NCBI RefSeq assembly: GCF_003289955.1
Contig: NZ_QLZR01000010.1
Coordinates: 21,561-85,560 of the forward strand
Reading direction: 5' to 3'
Length of the DNA stretch: 64,000 nt
Origin: Planococcus halotolerans
Lineage (GTDB): Bacteria > Bacillota > Bacilli > Bacillales_A > Planococcaceae
In this document: piece after piece, positions 52,801-60,241 of the stretch
How the letters are laid out: each line of letters opens with the position of its first letter
How positions within the stretch are numbered: the first letter of the stretch is position 1
Notes under the pieces: generated by a model
What the model was told of the DNA's origin: nothing
Database searches by the model: none
Seen by the model: only the letters and a program-made list of their open reading frames with translations
Program-made: the position numbers and the translations under genes

Positions 52801-54601
52801 TTCCTTCAACTTTACGCATAACTCGTCCAACTGCTTGGGCTATATCAATTTTTGATTTACGCGGTTTTAAGAACATTACAGCATCTAAATCTGGAACATC
52901 GACGCCCTCTGTTAAGAAACGAGCATTTGATAGGATTCGGCATGTTTGATCTGGAACTTCAGACTTTAGCCAAGAAATTTTTTCGTTTTTTTGAAGGGCG
53001 TTCATAGAACCATCCGCATGATCTATTTCAACTGAAAATTGGTCTGTTTGATCACTAACTTCATTAATATATTCATCTACAACAGTTGAAAACATATTCG
53101 TAATCAATTTAGAATCTTTGATTGTCCCAGTAAATGCAATTGCACGCTTCATAGGAGCACCCAAGGTTTCATCCGAATTACTTTTTCGTTTAACTAAACC
53201 GTTCCAGCAGCCGATGATTTTTGTTACATCATCAAATTCCAATTCAGATTCTCGAGCCAATAATTGTTGGAATCGACGAGCAATAACTTCCTCATCTACA
53301 GCAAGAACCATTACTTTGTAGTCGGTCAGAATGTCTTTCCGAATTGCATCTCCAAAACCAATACGATAAAATTCCTCACCATAGGTTGATGAATCGCTCA
53401 TGTCAGCAATCAGTACCGACATTTCTTCAGCTTTCTTCCTTGCATCTTCTCCATACACGCGTGGTGTTGCAGTTTGGTATAATCTTCTGGCCGTTTTAAT
53501 GTTATTGTCACTGTGAACTTTGGTAAAGGCAGATGCTTCTTTTCCGCTTTCAGTCGCACCAGTTGTGCGATGAGCTTCATCACAAATAACCAAATCAAAT
53601 TCATAGAATCCGTTCTTTTGTGCTTCACTCACAACGTCAATGGATTGATACGTCGAAAAGACGGTTAAGAAATTTCCTGGCGAATCACTGCTTTCAATCT
53701 GTTCCTTATAGAATAGTAACTTCTCTTGATTGGTCGTGGCGGGGTAACCCAAATCTGCTGCTGCAATATCCTCTAATTCATTATTGCTATCTGCTTTGGT
53801 AACTTTTCTATCTGAACACACCGCTATAGCATCCATATTGTAGTTCGTATCTGCAGTCCAGCTTCTTAATGTTTGAGAAAGAAGTTGAATGCTAGGAACT
53901 AGATATAATACTCGAAAAACACCTTTTTTCTCCATAGCCATTTTTTCTGCAATCGCCATTGAAGTGTAAGTTTTCCCCGTACCTGGTGCCATTATCAGTT
54001 TTCCCCGGTCTGCAGCCTTGAATCCTTCCATTACTGCATCAATAGCTGGAATCTGGTGAGAACGTGGTGTTTTCTTTTCTTGGAGTTGTACAGCTTTTGG
54101 ATTGCTAAAAGAAAATGAAGACCAATCAATTTTGCTTTCTCTCAAATCAGCCAAAGAGATACGGGCAATTGTTTTATCTCTGAATTTCAAAGCATCATCT
54201 GCATTTGCACTCCACTTATCAGTTGTGGTTATAACAATCCCTTCCGCATAATATTGCTTTCCAACTTCATTTAAAAAAGAATCGATATGTAGTTTCTGAA
54301 TTATTGTATCTTCTGAATAAAATTTACATTGGATAGCGACTAATTCACCTGTTTCGTGTTTTCTTGCTACTAGATCTACTCCCGTATCTTTCTTAGGGAT
54401 TTTATATTCAGCTGGAACATCACTCAATTTCCAGACTCTATCAAATAAACGAGCATACATAGGCTCGTTTTCAAAGTAAGCAGCCACCAGTAACTCAAAT
54501 AAAGTTCCTCTATCACGTTGTGTATGTGGAATTACATCAATTTCTTTAAGTAGTTCGATGAAAGAACGTATACCTTTACGAGCTGTAACATCAGTACTCA
54601 T
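49895..54601 (-). CDS. Single-polypeptide (type ISP-like) restriction-modification enzyme
   Basis: 1,568 residues, the length of LlaGI/LlaBIII-type enzymes. The order of domains is: an Mrr-like nuclease with GVDLVARK...AIQCKFYS (catalytic Asp about 76, Gln-x-Lys about 91-93); an SF2 helicase/translocase with APGTGKT (about 205-211) and CDEAHRT (about 333); a coupler; and an N6-adenine methyltransferase with DPFTGTGTF (motif I) and LGNPPYSAG (motif IV). The C-terminal 400 residues would be the target-recognition domain. An AGGAGG site precedes the ATG. A single protein both methylates and, on unmethylated foreign DNA, translocates and cuts. Confidence 0.9.
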   Translation of the reverse strand: MSTDVTARKGIRSFIELLKEIDVIPHTQRDRGTLFELLVAAYFENEPMYARLFDRVWKLSDVPAEYKIPKKDTGVDLVARKHETGELVAIQCKFYSEDTIIQKLHIDSFLNEVGKQYYAEGIVITTTDKWSANADDALKFRDKTIARISLADLRESKIDWSSFSFSNPKAVQLQEKKTPRSHQIPAIDAVMEGFKAADRGKLIMAPGTGKTYTSMAIAEKMAMEKKGVFRVLYLVPSIQLLSQTLRSWTADTNYNMDAIAVCSDRKVTKADSNNELEDIAAADLGYPATTNQEKLLFYKEQIESSDSPGNFLTVFSTYQSIDVVSEAQKNGFYEFDLVICDEAHRTTGATESGKEASAFTKVHSDNNIKTARRLYQTATPRVYGEDARKKAEEMSVLIADMSDSSTYGEEFYRIGFGDAIRKDILTDYKVMVLAVDEEVIARRFQQLLARESELEFDDVTKIIGCWNGLVKRKSNSDETLGAPMKRAIAFTGTIKDSKLITNMFSTVVDEYINEVSDQTDQFSVEIDHADGSMNALQKNEKISWLKSEVPDQTCRILSNARFLTEGVDVPDLDAVMFLKPRKSKIDIAQAVGRVMRKVEGKDYGYVILPIGIPAGLDPNTVLDNHEKYRVVWEVLNALRSLDERFDATINQLELNKKKPGQIQVIGVGDAPEDGLVIPKSETEQLSFSLTEEDWSDLERAIYGKIVRKVGNVRYWEDWSRDVAEIARQHMIRIRIMVEDKTTIEYMEFQKFVTSLRHNINDSISDEQAIEMLAQHLITKPVFEALFESYSFVHNNPVSKSMDSILKILDEQGLVKEQEKLEGFYESVRIRAQGIDNLKAKQDIIIQLYDKFFKVGFKETTERLGIVFTPVEVVDFIIHSVDNILQRHFSKSLASEGVHVLDPFTGTGTFITRLLQSGLISKEDLLRKYTQEIHANEIVLLSYYIAAINIEETFHSLYEGEYVPFEGIVLTDTFESTETKDSFISELFDENNKRLKKQQENPIFAILGNPPYSAGAKSDNDNQTNISYPILDDTIEKTYAKYTKAKMKKSLYDSYIRAFRWASDRIADKGVIGFVSNGSFIDGQTTDGLRKSWYEEFNYIYVFNLRGDQRTIGEKSRQEGGKIFGSGSRTPIAITILVKDGSDDHKVLYHDIGDYLSREQKLDVLKTSQSINAIDWTTIIPDANNDWINQRDENYGTFIPLYDKENSIFKTKLTGINTSRDSWCYGFSKEKVNKNIEYMVENYNFEVTRLAKFKNIQEKEKNINLSPNFVNWSRSLRAKLLKSQKIELHGKLVLSRYRPFVKKWLYYDKNIVEMPGQFNKFLGEENLLILIPGPGGNKKFSPLISDSYADFASLGFASKVQCYFKNNYENKDSLLLDGDNSNFTEFALKYFSLSEEELFYYIYALFHSKEYITKYDSDLKKSTPQIPNLKNKFEFVEIGRKLADLHLNYEAVPPYKGVKIQGKSNPSYKVVKMKNPKKGVTDTIVFNEDITILNIPEKAYEYVINGRSAIDWIIDQYRVKVDKSSGITDNPNEYSEDEKYIFNLLLSVINVSVQTVDIVNSIPPLEFEN

Positions 54602-54859
54602 TTTAACCCTCCTATATTAAGACGAAATAAAAAAATAGCTATTCTAAGTATAAGTATAACCTTTAAAAAAGGAAGAGGAATTTGGAAATTAGAAGAAGTA
54701 AGTGATGTTCCTCAATCTGATACTTTAAGAGACAGTTACAAACTTAACTTCTTATCATACTAGTAATTTAGAATTGGGAAATGGAGTATATTGTAAAATA
54801 ATTAATAATAAGGTAAGTTTATTCTAAAGATTCATAGGAAGTGGATAACTATTAGAAAG

Positions 54860-55135
54860 ATGTTTTGGTTTTGAATTGCAATAGTGGTTTTTTTGACAGG
54901 GTGTAACAATTTAATAGATAAAATTCAATCAGAGAGTACACAAGTTTCAAATGAAGAAGCTGTAAGAATAGAAGAAGAATACAAGCAAGTGAAGTCTTTT
55001 ACTTCGTGGTGAGAACCACAGACGATTCATCGCACTGAAACCGCGGCAGGAATCAGGGAGCAATGGGTCTATCCAAACTTTAATTACCTGTATTTCGAAG
55101 GTGGCTATCTAGTGAGCATTTCCACGACACATTAA
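54860..55135 (+). pseudogene. Decayed small lipoprotein gene
   Basis: The frame reads MFWF-stop-IAIVVFLTGCNN (lipobox LTGC), then IQSESTQVSNEEAVRIEEEY, another TGA after TSW, and TETAAGIREQWVYPNFNYLY to a TAA at 55135. The end resembles small lipoproteins with a WGKP...REQWVY-type C-terminus found in bacilli. Two in-frame TGA codons break it. Positions 54602-54859 show no gene. Confidence 0.6.
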
Positions 55136-55174
55136 GTAAGTAAATATAATGCAGAAATAAGGTGGTATTAGAAA

Positions 55175-56617
55175 ATGCAAAAAGCCCTTTTAAGAAGTCG
55201 ACAGATAAATTTGATTGAAAAAGAGTGGAAAGAGAGCAGGGAATATCTAAAACATAACCTCCAGAAAAATGACTTTGTCTGTCCGCAATGCAAAGAACCT
55301 GTAGGGCTTCATTGGGCGATTCCGACGAAAAAAATTCCGCATTTCAAACACAAAAGCAAAAAGGATTGTACCTATGGGTTTGGGGAGAGTGAAGAGCATA
55401 ACGCAGGAAAGATCAAGCTGTTCAATTACTTCAAGGACGTATTCGCAAGCAAGTTGGAAATCATTGATATCGAACACTTTATCCCGGAAACTAAGCAGAT
55501 TGCCGATATCTTCCTTCAATTCAAAACGGGTGAAAAATGGGTGATTGAGTACCAGCGATCCAATATTTCCATCCAAGATATCCAGAGAAGAAGGGCCCTT
55601 TACAGAAGCCAGAACATCAAAGACATCTGGATTGCAGGCGAAAACTTGGTGCGAAGTGATACTTTAGTGACCGTGAACCTATTAAACGCAGCTCAAGAAC
55701 TGAGGTTTAAGGATTTTCACCAAACGGAATCGCTCATCACTTTTGATCCTATTTCGGAGCAAGTATCTATTTATAGGGAATTGGAACAATTAAGCCAAAA
55801 CTCTTTTATGAAGAGTAGTGCTTATCAATGCCAACTCAGCGAGCTCTGTTTTAACAAATGGGGTGAACCATATGTTTTAGAGGACTATCTCAAAGTCGAA
55901 GAACGAGGAAAGACTGAATATTCCGGAGGGATGGCATTAACTTTTTCGGTAGAAAAAATGGTTTATGCCAATAAACTCAATAAGACGTATTATCACGTTA
56001 ATAATGAAATGTATTTGTCTATTCCAGAGTACTTACATCACCTGATTCCTTTAGAACTGGAGAATATAAAATTGGACGTCTTTTGGAATCATCGGCCGGC
56101 GAACTCGAAAGAGGAAGACATGCCGATGATTGTCACCGGTCTCTATACAACCAGATGGGAAGAGCGGCTGAAGCAAAGACAACGCAAAGAAATTGAATTT
56201 GCAGCTAATCCTGTTTATCTGGGGATGATGTTTCATTCATTGATACTCATCTACGATGACTACTTCATGACGGAAAAAGAGTGGGAAAAGGAAGTTGATT
56301 TTAGAATAGAAGGAAAGCAAATACCACATTACTTACAAAATCGTTACCTTAAGAGAATTGGAGCGATTGATCAGGATATTTGGAGAGATCAATTCAAGAA
56401 CCCAGTTTCCTTAGAAGAAGCGAGCCAGTATTTCTTGCGGATTATGGGAATTAAAAGCAGTACGAAAAATGCCATTGAAGAAGCATTAACCCATAATATT
56501 CTTTATCAGGAAGAAGTCGGCAAACCTTTTATTCTAAATTTGTTATTTAAGATGGAAAAGCGAGCTAAAAAGCATATCGGAGCGCGGTTAGAAAAAAACA
56601 AATGGAGAATCATCTAA
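55175..56617 (+). CDS. CoiA-like competence/nuclease-domain protein
   Basis: 480 residues. The N-terminal zinc-finger-like region VCPQCKEPVGLHWA and FKHKSKKDCTYG is followed by the CoiA nuclease core: EHFIPETKQIADIFLQFKTG and WVIEYQRSNISIQDIQRR (PD-(D/E)xK-like Asp, Glu and Gln). CoiA family proteins are linked to DNA uptake and recombination in competent Gram-positives. Many plasmid and island copies exist with unknown roles. It is longer than the chromosomal CoiA, with a C-terminal part of about 200 residues that I do not recognise. A weak GGTGG site precedes the ATG. Confidence 0.8.
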   Translation: MQKALLRSRQINLIEKEWKESREYLKHNLQKNDFVCPQCKEPVGLHWAIPTKKIPHFKHKSKKDCTYGFGESEEHNAGKIKLFNYFKDVFASKLEIIDIEHFIPETKQIADIFLQFKTGEKWVIEYQRSNISIQDIQRRRALYRSQNIKDIWIAGENLVRSDTLVTVNLLNAAQELRFKDFHQTESLITFDPISEQVSIYRELEQLSQNSFMKSSAYQCQLSELCFNKWGEPYVLEDYLKVEERGKTEYSGGMALTFSVEKMVYANKLNKTYYHVNNEMYLSIPEYLHHLIPLELENIKLDVFWNHRPANSKEEDMPMIVTGLYTTRWEERLKQRQRKEIEFAANPVYLGMMFHSLILIYDDYFMTEKEWEKEVDFRIEGKQIPHYLQNRYLKRIGAIDQDIWRDQFKNPVSLEEASQYFLRIMGIKSSTKNAIEEALTHNILYQEEVGKPFILNLLFKMEKRAKKHIGARLEKNKWRII

Positions 56618-56722
56618 TAACAAAGACGAAATTGAAAAAGCATTTGAAGCCACTACTAATTAAAAATTTATAGGAATAACATGATGCGGTTTCCTTATGA
56701 TGGAGGAATAGGAGAATACTAA

Positions 56723-56905
56723 ATGAAATGTTCTAAGTGCAGTAAAGAAAATAACAGCTATATGACCAAATGTAAGTATTGTGGGAATAGATTTGTTCCT
56801 TTAGATCAATCAAAAAAACAATTGAAGACTTGCGAATGCGGTTGTCCGGTTCCAATAACAAATGAACATGGTTATTGTGTGAATTGTAAGGAAGAAGTAT
56901 ATTGA
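56723..56905 (+). CDS. Small zinc-ribbon protein
   Basis: 60 residues with four CxxC-type pairs: CSKCSKENNSYMTKCKYCG, then CECGCPV and YCVNCKEE. It is a compact double zinc ribbon, possibly a nucleic-acid or protein contact module. A GGAGGAATAGGAG site precedes it. No partner is evident. Confidence 0.75.
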   Translation: MKCSKCSKENNSYMTKCKYCGNRFVPLDQSKKQLKTCECGCPVPITNEHGYCVNCKEEVY

Positions 56906-56975
56906 TTTGAATTTTAAGTTCTAGCTCATATTGTCAAAAAGAAGAAGGTTAATCCTATCAAAAACGATAATTTAT

Positions 56976-57017
56976 AAGAGGCAGAGAAGAAGTTCCGATC
57001 TTCTTCTTTGCCTCTTT
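56976..57017 (+). terminator. Terminator after the zinc-ribbon gene
   Basis: AAGAGGCAGAGAAGAAG pairs with CTTCTTCTTTGCCTCTT with one mismatch, followed by TTTGTTT. The rest of 57018-57300 contains no gene. Confidence 0.7.
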
Positions 57018-57300
57018 TGTTTATGTCTTTTAACTATTTCAAAATCAATCTATCAGGAACGTTAAGAAAGACTGATTTAGAGAAGAAATATAGAGAAAGG
57101 AGTATATGGAATTTTAGGTGGTTATATAACCTCTTATTGTAAAGGCTTGATGTACTGAAACTATAAAATTATTTAGAAAGTATTTTAGAATAAATAAATG
57201 ATTATTATCAATTCAGAAGAAAAAAGTTTAAATAAAAGCATATAACGCATAATTTGTTATCAATTGATTATTTTTGGTGTACTTTTTGACTTTTCTTTTG

Positions 57301-57343
57301 TATAATCGTAATACCATATAGGTGCCTAAGACCCCAGGAGGTG
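57301..57343 (+). promoter_or_regulatory. Promoter, small palindrome and ribosome site of the MqsR-type operon
   Basis: TATAAT (57301-57306) is followed by the palindrome TAGGTGCCTA (57319-57328) and AGGAGGTG. A short palindrome near the start fits an MqsA-type operator. Its real recognition sequence is unknown. Confidence 0.4.
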
Positions 57344-57348
57344 AAAAA

Positions 57349-57741
57349 ATGATTGAAGTCTCGGAAATAGAAGATTTTTTGAAGAAAGTCCGACTCTTTA
57401 TTGAACAAGGTAAAATTGATTTCATTAAAGGTCAACAAGAAAAATATACATTAGGCGTTTTAGGGATAAGCTTTGATGATGGTTTCGAAATGGTTAAAGA
57501 ACTTACACACGAAAACTATTATCAAGGTCCCACTAAAGATCACAAATATCCAACACAAGATGTTATGGAATTTGGGATAGAGGATATTTTTCCGGATCTT
57601 TCTTATCCGCATACTTCACTTTACATTAAGTTGACTTTTCGAGACCGCAGAGATGACTTATTGATGATGTCTTTTCATTCGGCAGCTAAACCAATAACTT
57701 ATCCATACGGAAAAGATAAACTAAGCCCAATTACTGAATAG
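57349..57741 (+). CDS. MqsR-like toxin (RNase-type)
   Basis: 130 residues. EIEDFLKKVRLFIEQGKIDF, LGVLGISFDDGFEMVKELTH, NYYQGPTKDH and SLYIKLTFRDRRDDLLMMSF follow the order of motifs of MqsR (L..VK.L...G, LG-FD..., L+..DFY, LYIK-T, L..SF). MqsR is a RelE-fold mRNA interferase cutting at GC-U sites in E. coli. ATG 57349 has a strong AGGAGGTG site. The gene order toxin then MqsA-like protein is the normal order of mqsRA. A weak alternative start lies 27 bp upstream. Confidence 0.7.
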   Translation: MIEVSEIEDFLKKVRLFIEQGKIDFIKGQQEKYTLGVLGISFDDGFEMVKELTHENYYQGPTKDHKYPTQDVMEFGIEDIFPDLSYPHTSLYIKLTFRDRRDDLLMMSFHSAAKPITYPYGKDKLSPITE

Positions 57742-57747
57742 AGTACA

Positions 57748-57800
57748 TATGTTAGGTGAAAACGTAGTCTTTTTTGTACTGCGTTTTAATCTAACATTTA
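57748..57800 (+). other. Long hairpin between toxin and antitoxin genes
   Basis: ATGTTAG, AAAACG and further short blocks pair in register with CGTTTT and CTAACAT, with an internal T-rich loop. It may attenuate or protect the transcript. Confidence 0.4.
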
Positions 57801-57839
57801 AATAAATAGCATAAAACATAAGATAATAAAGTATAAGAA

Positions 57840-57875
57840 AAAGTAGATAAAGTAGATAAAGTAGATAAAGTAGAT
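57840..57875 (+). repeat. Four tandem copies of AAAGTAGAT
   Basis: Four exact copies of a 9-bp unit precede the ribosome site of the Panacea-fusion gene by about 15 bp. A spacing of 9 bp is not helical, so it may have arisen by slippage or be a binding array. Confidence 0.75.
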
Positions 57876-57901
57876 AAGTAAATATACTAGGAGGGTACAA
57901 A

Positions 57902-58921
57902 ATGGAAAAATTATTTTGCCATTTATGTGACCATGATGCAGAAGAATTCGAAGTAAAAGAAGAAGAGTTTTTTTATAACGTTAGAAATGAAGACTTTATT
58001 ATTAAGGGACAAAGAGTTTATTGTGTTAGTGACAAGCATAAAGATGCGGAAGAATTGTTTCATAAAGAATATGACTCTGAAAATCAAAGAAAAGCTTTTG
58101 ACTTGTATAGAGAAAAGTATGGAATTCTTTTTCCAGAGGAAATTAAGAACTTACGGAAAAAGTATAATTTGAAACAAAGAGAGTTTTCCCATTTACTTGG
58201 GTTTGGTGAGATTACTATTTCTAGGTACGAAAGAGGTTCTTTACCAACGCCTGCTCAAAATCAAATACTAAAAGATAGTGAACATCCTGAAAAAATGATG
58301 GAATACTTGATGAAAAACTCTGAAAAAATAGGAGAAGAAAAATCAACTGAATTAAAAGCTTTATTAACTAGCTTGATGCCTTCTAATCAATATGAACAAG
58401 GAATTATTAATGAAATCAAAGAGATATTTCATCATGTTCCAGATGCTTATAGTGGTTATAAGGAATTTGATTTTAAGAAGTTTTCGAGTATGGTTTTGTT
58501 TTTCTCTAAAAAAGATAGTCCTTATTTAACTAAATTAAATAAATTAATGTTTTATGCAGATTATTATTTCTTCCAAAAGTATAAAGAATCATTAAGTGGC
58601 GCTAAGTACATAAGGGATTATTATGGACCAGTGCCTGAAAAATTCCAAACACTTTACGATAATATTGAAGGGGTTGAAATAATTGAAAATGAGCATGGAT
58701 CTTTTACATCTTCAATAATAGAAAAATCATATGAAGATTTACTAAGTGAAAAGGAAATTGAAATATTGAATTTTGTATATGAGAAATTTAAAGGAATGTA
58801 CTCTTCTGATATTAAAAATTTCTCTCACGAAGAGAAATGCTGGATTGAAACACAGAATAAAAAATTGATTTCATATGAATATGCTGAAGACCTAAATATG
58901 GATAGGGAGTATATAAGATGA
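57902..58921 (+). CDS. MqsA-like zinc finger/HTH fused to a Panacea (SocA/DUF4065) domain
   Basis: 339 residues. The N-terminal MqsA/YgiT part has FCHLCDHDAEEFEV (CxxC) and a truncated second Cys pair (YCVSDK). An HTH follows (IKNLRKKYNLKQREFSHLLG, GEITISRYERGSLPTPAQN). From about residue 190 to 340 there is a Panacea domain: FFSKKDSPYLTKLNKLMFYA, DYYFFQKYK, GAKYIRDYYGPVP. Panacea domains are modular antitoxin domains that neutralise unrelated toxins. It follows the MqsR-like gene, with GGAGGG in front. Confidence 0.85.
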   Translation: MEKLFCHLCDHDAEEFEVKEEEFFYNVRNEDFIIKGQRVYCVSDKHKDAEELFHKEYDSENQRKAFDLYREKYGILFPEEIKNLRKKYNLKQREFSHLLGFGEITISRYERGSLPTPAQNQILKDSEHPEKMMEYLMKNSEKIGEEKSTELKALLTSLMPSNQYEQGIINEIKEIFHHVPDAYSGYKEFDFKKFSSMVLFFSKKDSPYLTKLNKLMFYADYYFFQKYKESLSGAKYIRDYYGPVPEKFQTLYDNIEGVEIIENEHGSFTSSIIEKSYEDLLSEKEIEILNFVYEKFKGMYSSDIKNFSHEEKCWIETQNKKLISYEYAEDLNMDREYIR

Positions 58922-59004
58922 ATTCATGATATTTATTTCACCTATATTCGAAGAAAAATTATTTATTAATTTTCTTAATTAATAAATTATAATTAAATTC
59001 CATC

Positions 59005-59037
59005 AAATTACACCTAGATAACGGGTGTAATTTTTTT
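59005..59037 (+). terminator. Terminator of the MqsR/Panacea operon
   Basis: AAATTACACC pairs with GGTGTAATTT over the loop TAGATAACG, followed by TTTT. Confidence 0.8.
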
Positions 59038-59138
59038 ATTCAACAAGCTTATAACAAACGGTTATAATTTATTTTCTTCATTTGTTTTCTAAAACTTAAG
59101 CTTTTAGTTTTTTATTTGAAGTATCAATATTATCGTTT

Positions 59139-59167
59139 TTTACATTTTCTAGTTGATTTTGTATATA
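59139..59167 (+). promoter_or_regulatory. Promoter of the nuclease/SMC pair
   Basis: TTTACA, a 17-bp spacer and TATATA lie about 35 bp before the ATG at 59201, followed by an AGAGGTG ribosome site. Confidence 0.45.
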
Positions 59168-59200
59168 CTTTTAGAAAAGTCTATTTTAGAGGTGTAAATA

Positions 59201-60241
59201 ATGAAAAGTGAAAAAGTAGTTATTGATACAAATGCAACTTCCTCAGCTTTCGGGTGGGATTTTCAAAGCAATGCAGCTATCCTAATGGCATTAAAAAATA
59301 TAAAAGAATTGCTCTCACTCAAAGTCGAAGGAAATATAGAAGACATTGAAATCCTTCTAAAAGATAACAAGAACATTTATATTCAAGCAAAATCTCAAGA
59401 AGATCCTACTCCTGGAACTAATACTTATACTAAGTTAAAAGATGGATTAAAAACTTTAATTAATGCTTCAAATCAACGAGATTACGAGAAATTGATCTAT
59501 ATATCAAACATAAATAATCCTCTGAAAGAAAAAAGCCTTGATTACTTTTGGGGCAATGATTACGCAATATATAAATACTCAGAGCTAAAAGAGGACGGAC
59601 AGAAAATTATTGATAAATATATTAAAGCTGCTGCTACGAAATACAATTTAGATTTATCAAAATTAGACACTACTAAACTTCAATTATGTGCCTTCCCCTT
59701 TTTTGGTGAGGATCAAGAGACTCGATATAGAATAATTAGCTCTTCGGTTAAACGGTTTGTAAATGATGCCCAACTAACTGAAGGACTCGCAGAAGATTTA
59801 CTCAGTCATTGGCAAAAAAACTTTTTTCAGAATTCTACTCAAAAAAAAGTGAAATTAACTAAAGAAGAATTGGTTTGGCCACTAGTTGTTTTGAGTTCGT
59901 CTGTCTCAGAAGATAACCCTTTCTTTGAAGATTATGACCAAGGCCAAATAACAGAAATTAAAGCAAAATATAGTAAATACATTAATAAAAAGTCTGAACA
60001 ATTTGAGCTTGTATCTAAAGTTACTACAGACTATAACGACTTTTTGAAAGAAAATCGCGATTTAAAAAGGAAAATAGCTTCTCAGACTTTCATTGATAAT
60101 CACTGGTCTAATTATTGTTCTGTGATGGAAAACGATCGAATAGATTCCGAAATTACTGAAGGCATAATTAGACTAGTAATATTTCAAATCTTAAAGAATC
60201 GATTTAGTATCGAAAATGTAAAGAAGGCGGCTGGACTATGA
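59201..60241 (+). CDS. DUF4297/Cap4-like DNA nuclease, effector candidate
   Basis: 346 residues. The N-terminal 70 residues look like the restriction-endonuclease-like fold: FGWDFQSNAAILMALKNIKE, then KVEGNIEDIEILLKD and IYIQAKSQED, with the catalytic set Glu43, Asp48 and Gln62-x-Lys64 (about). This is the arrangement of DUF4297 nucleases that act as effectors in CBASS (Cap4), Lamassu-type and ABC three-component defence systems. The middle and C-terminal parts are helical and unrecognised. Its TGA overlaps the ATG of the ATPase gene (60238), so the two proteins are made together. Confidence 0.7.
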   Translation: MKSEKVVIDTNATSSAFGWDFQSNAAILMALKNIKELLSLKVEGNIEDIEILLKDNKNIYIQAKSQEDPTPGTNTYTKLKDGLKTLINASNQRDYEKLIYISNINNPLKEKSLDYFWGNDYAIYKYSELKEDGQKIIDKYIKAAATKYNLDLSKLDTTKLQLCAFPFFGEDQETRYRIISSSVKRFVNDAQLTEGLAEDLLSHWQKNFFQNSTQKKVKLTKEELVWPLVVLSSSVSEDNPFFEDYDQGQITEIKAKYSKYINKKSEQFELVSKVTTDYNDFLKENRDLKRKIASQTFIDNHWSNYCSVMENDRIDSEITEGIIRLVIFQILKNRFSIENVKKAAGL

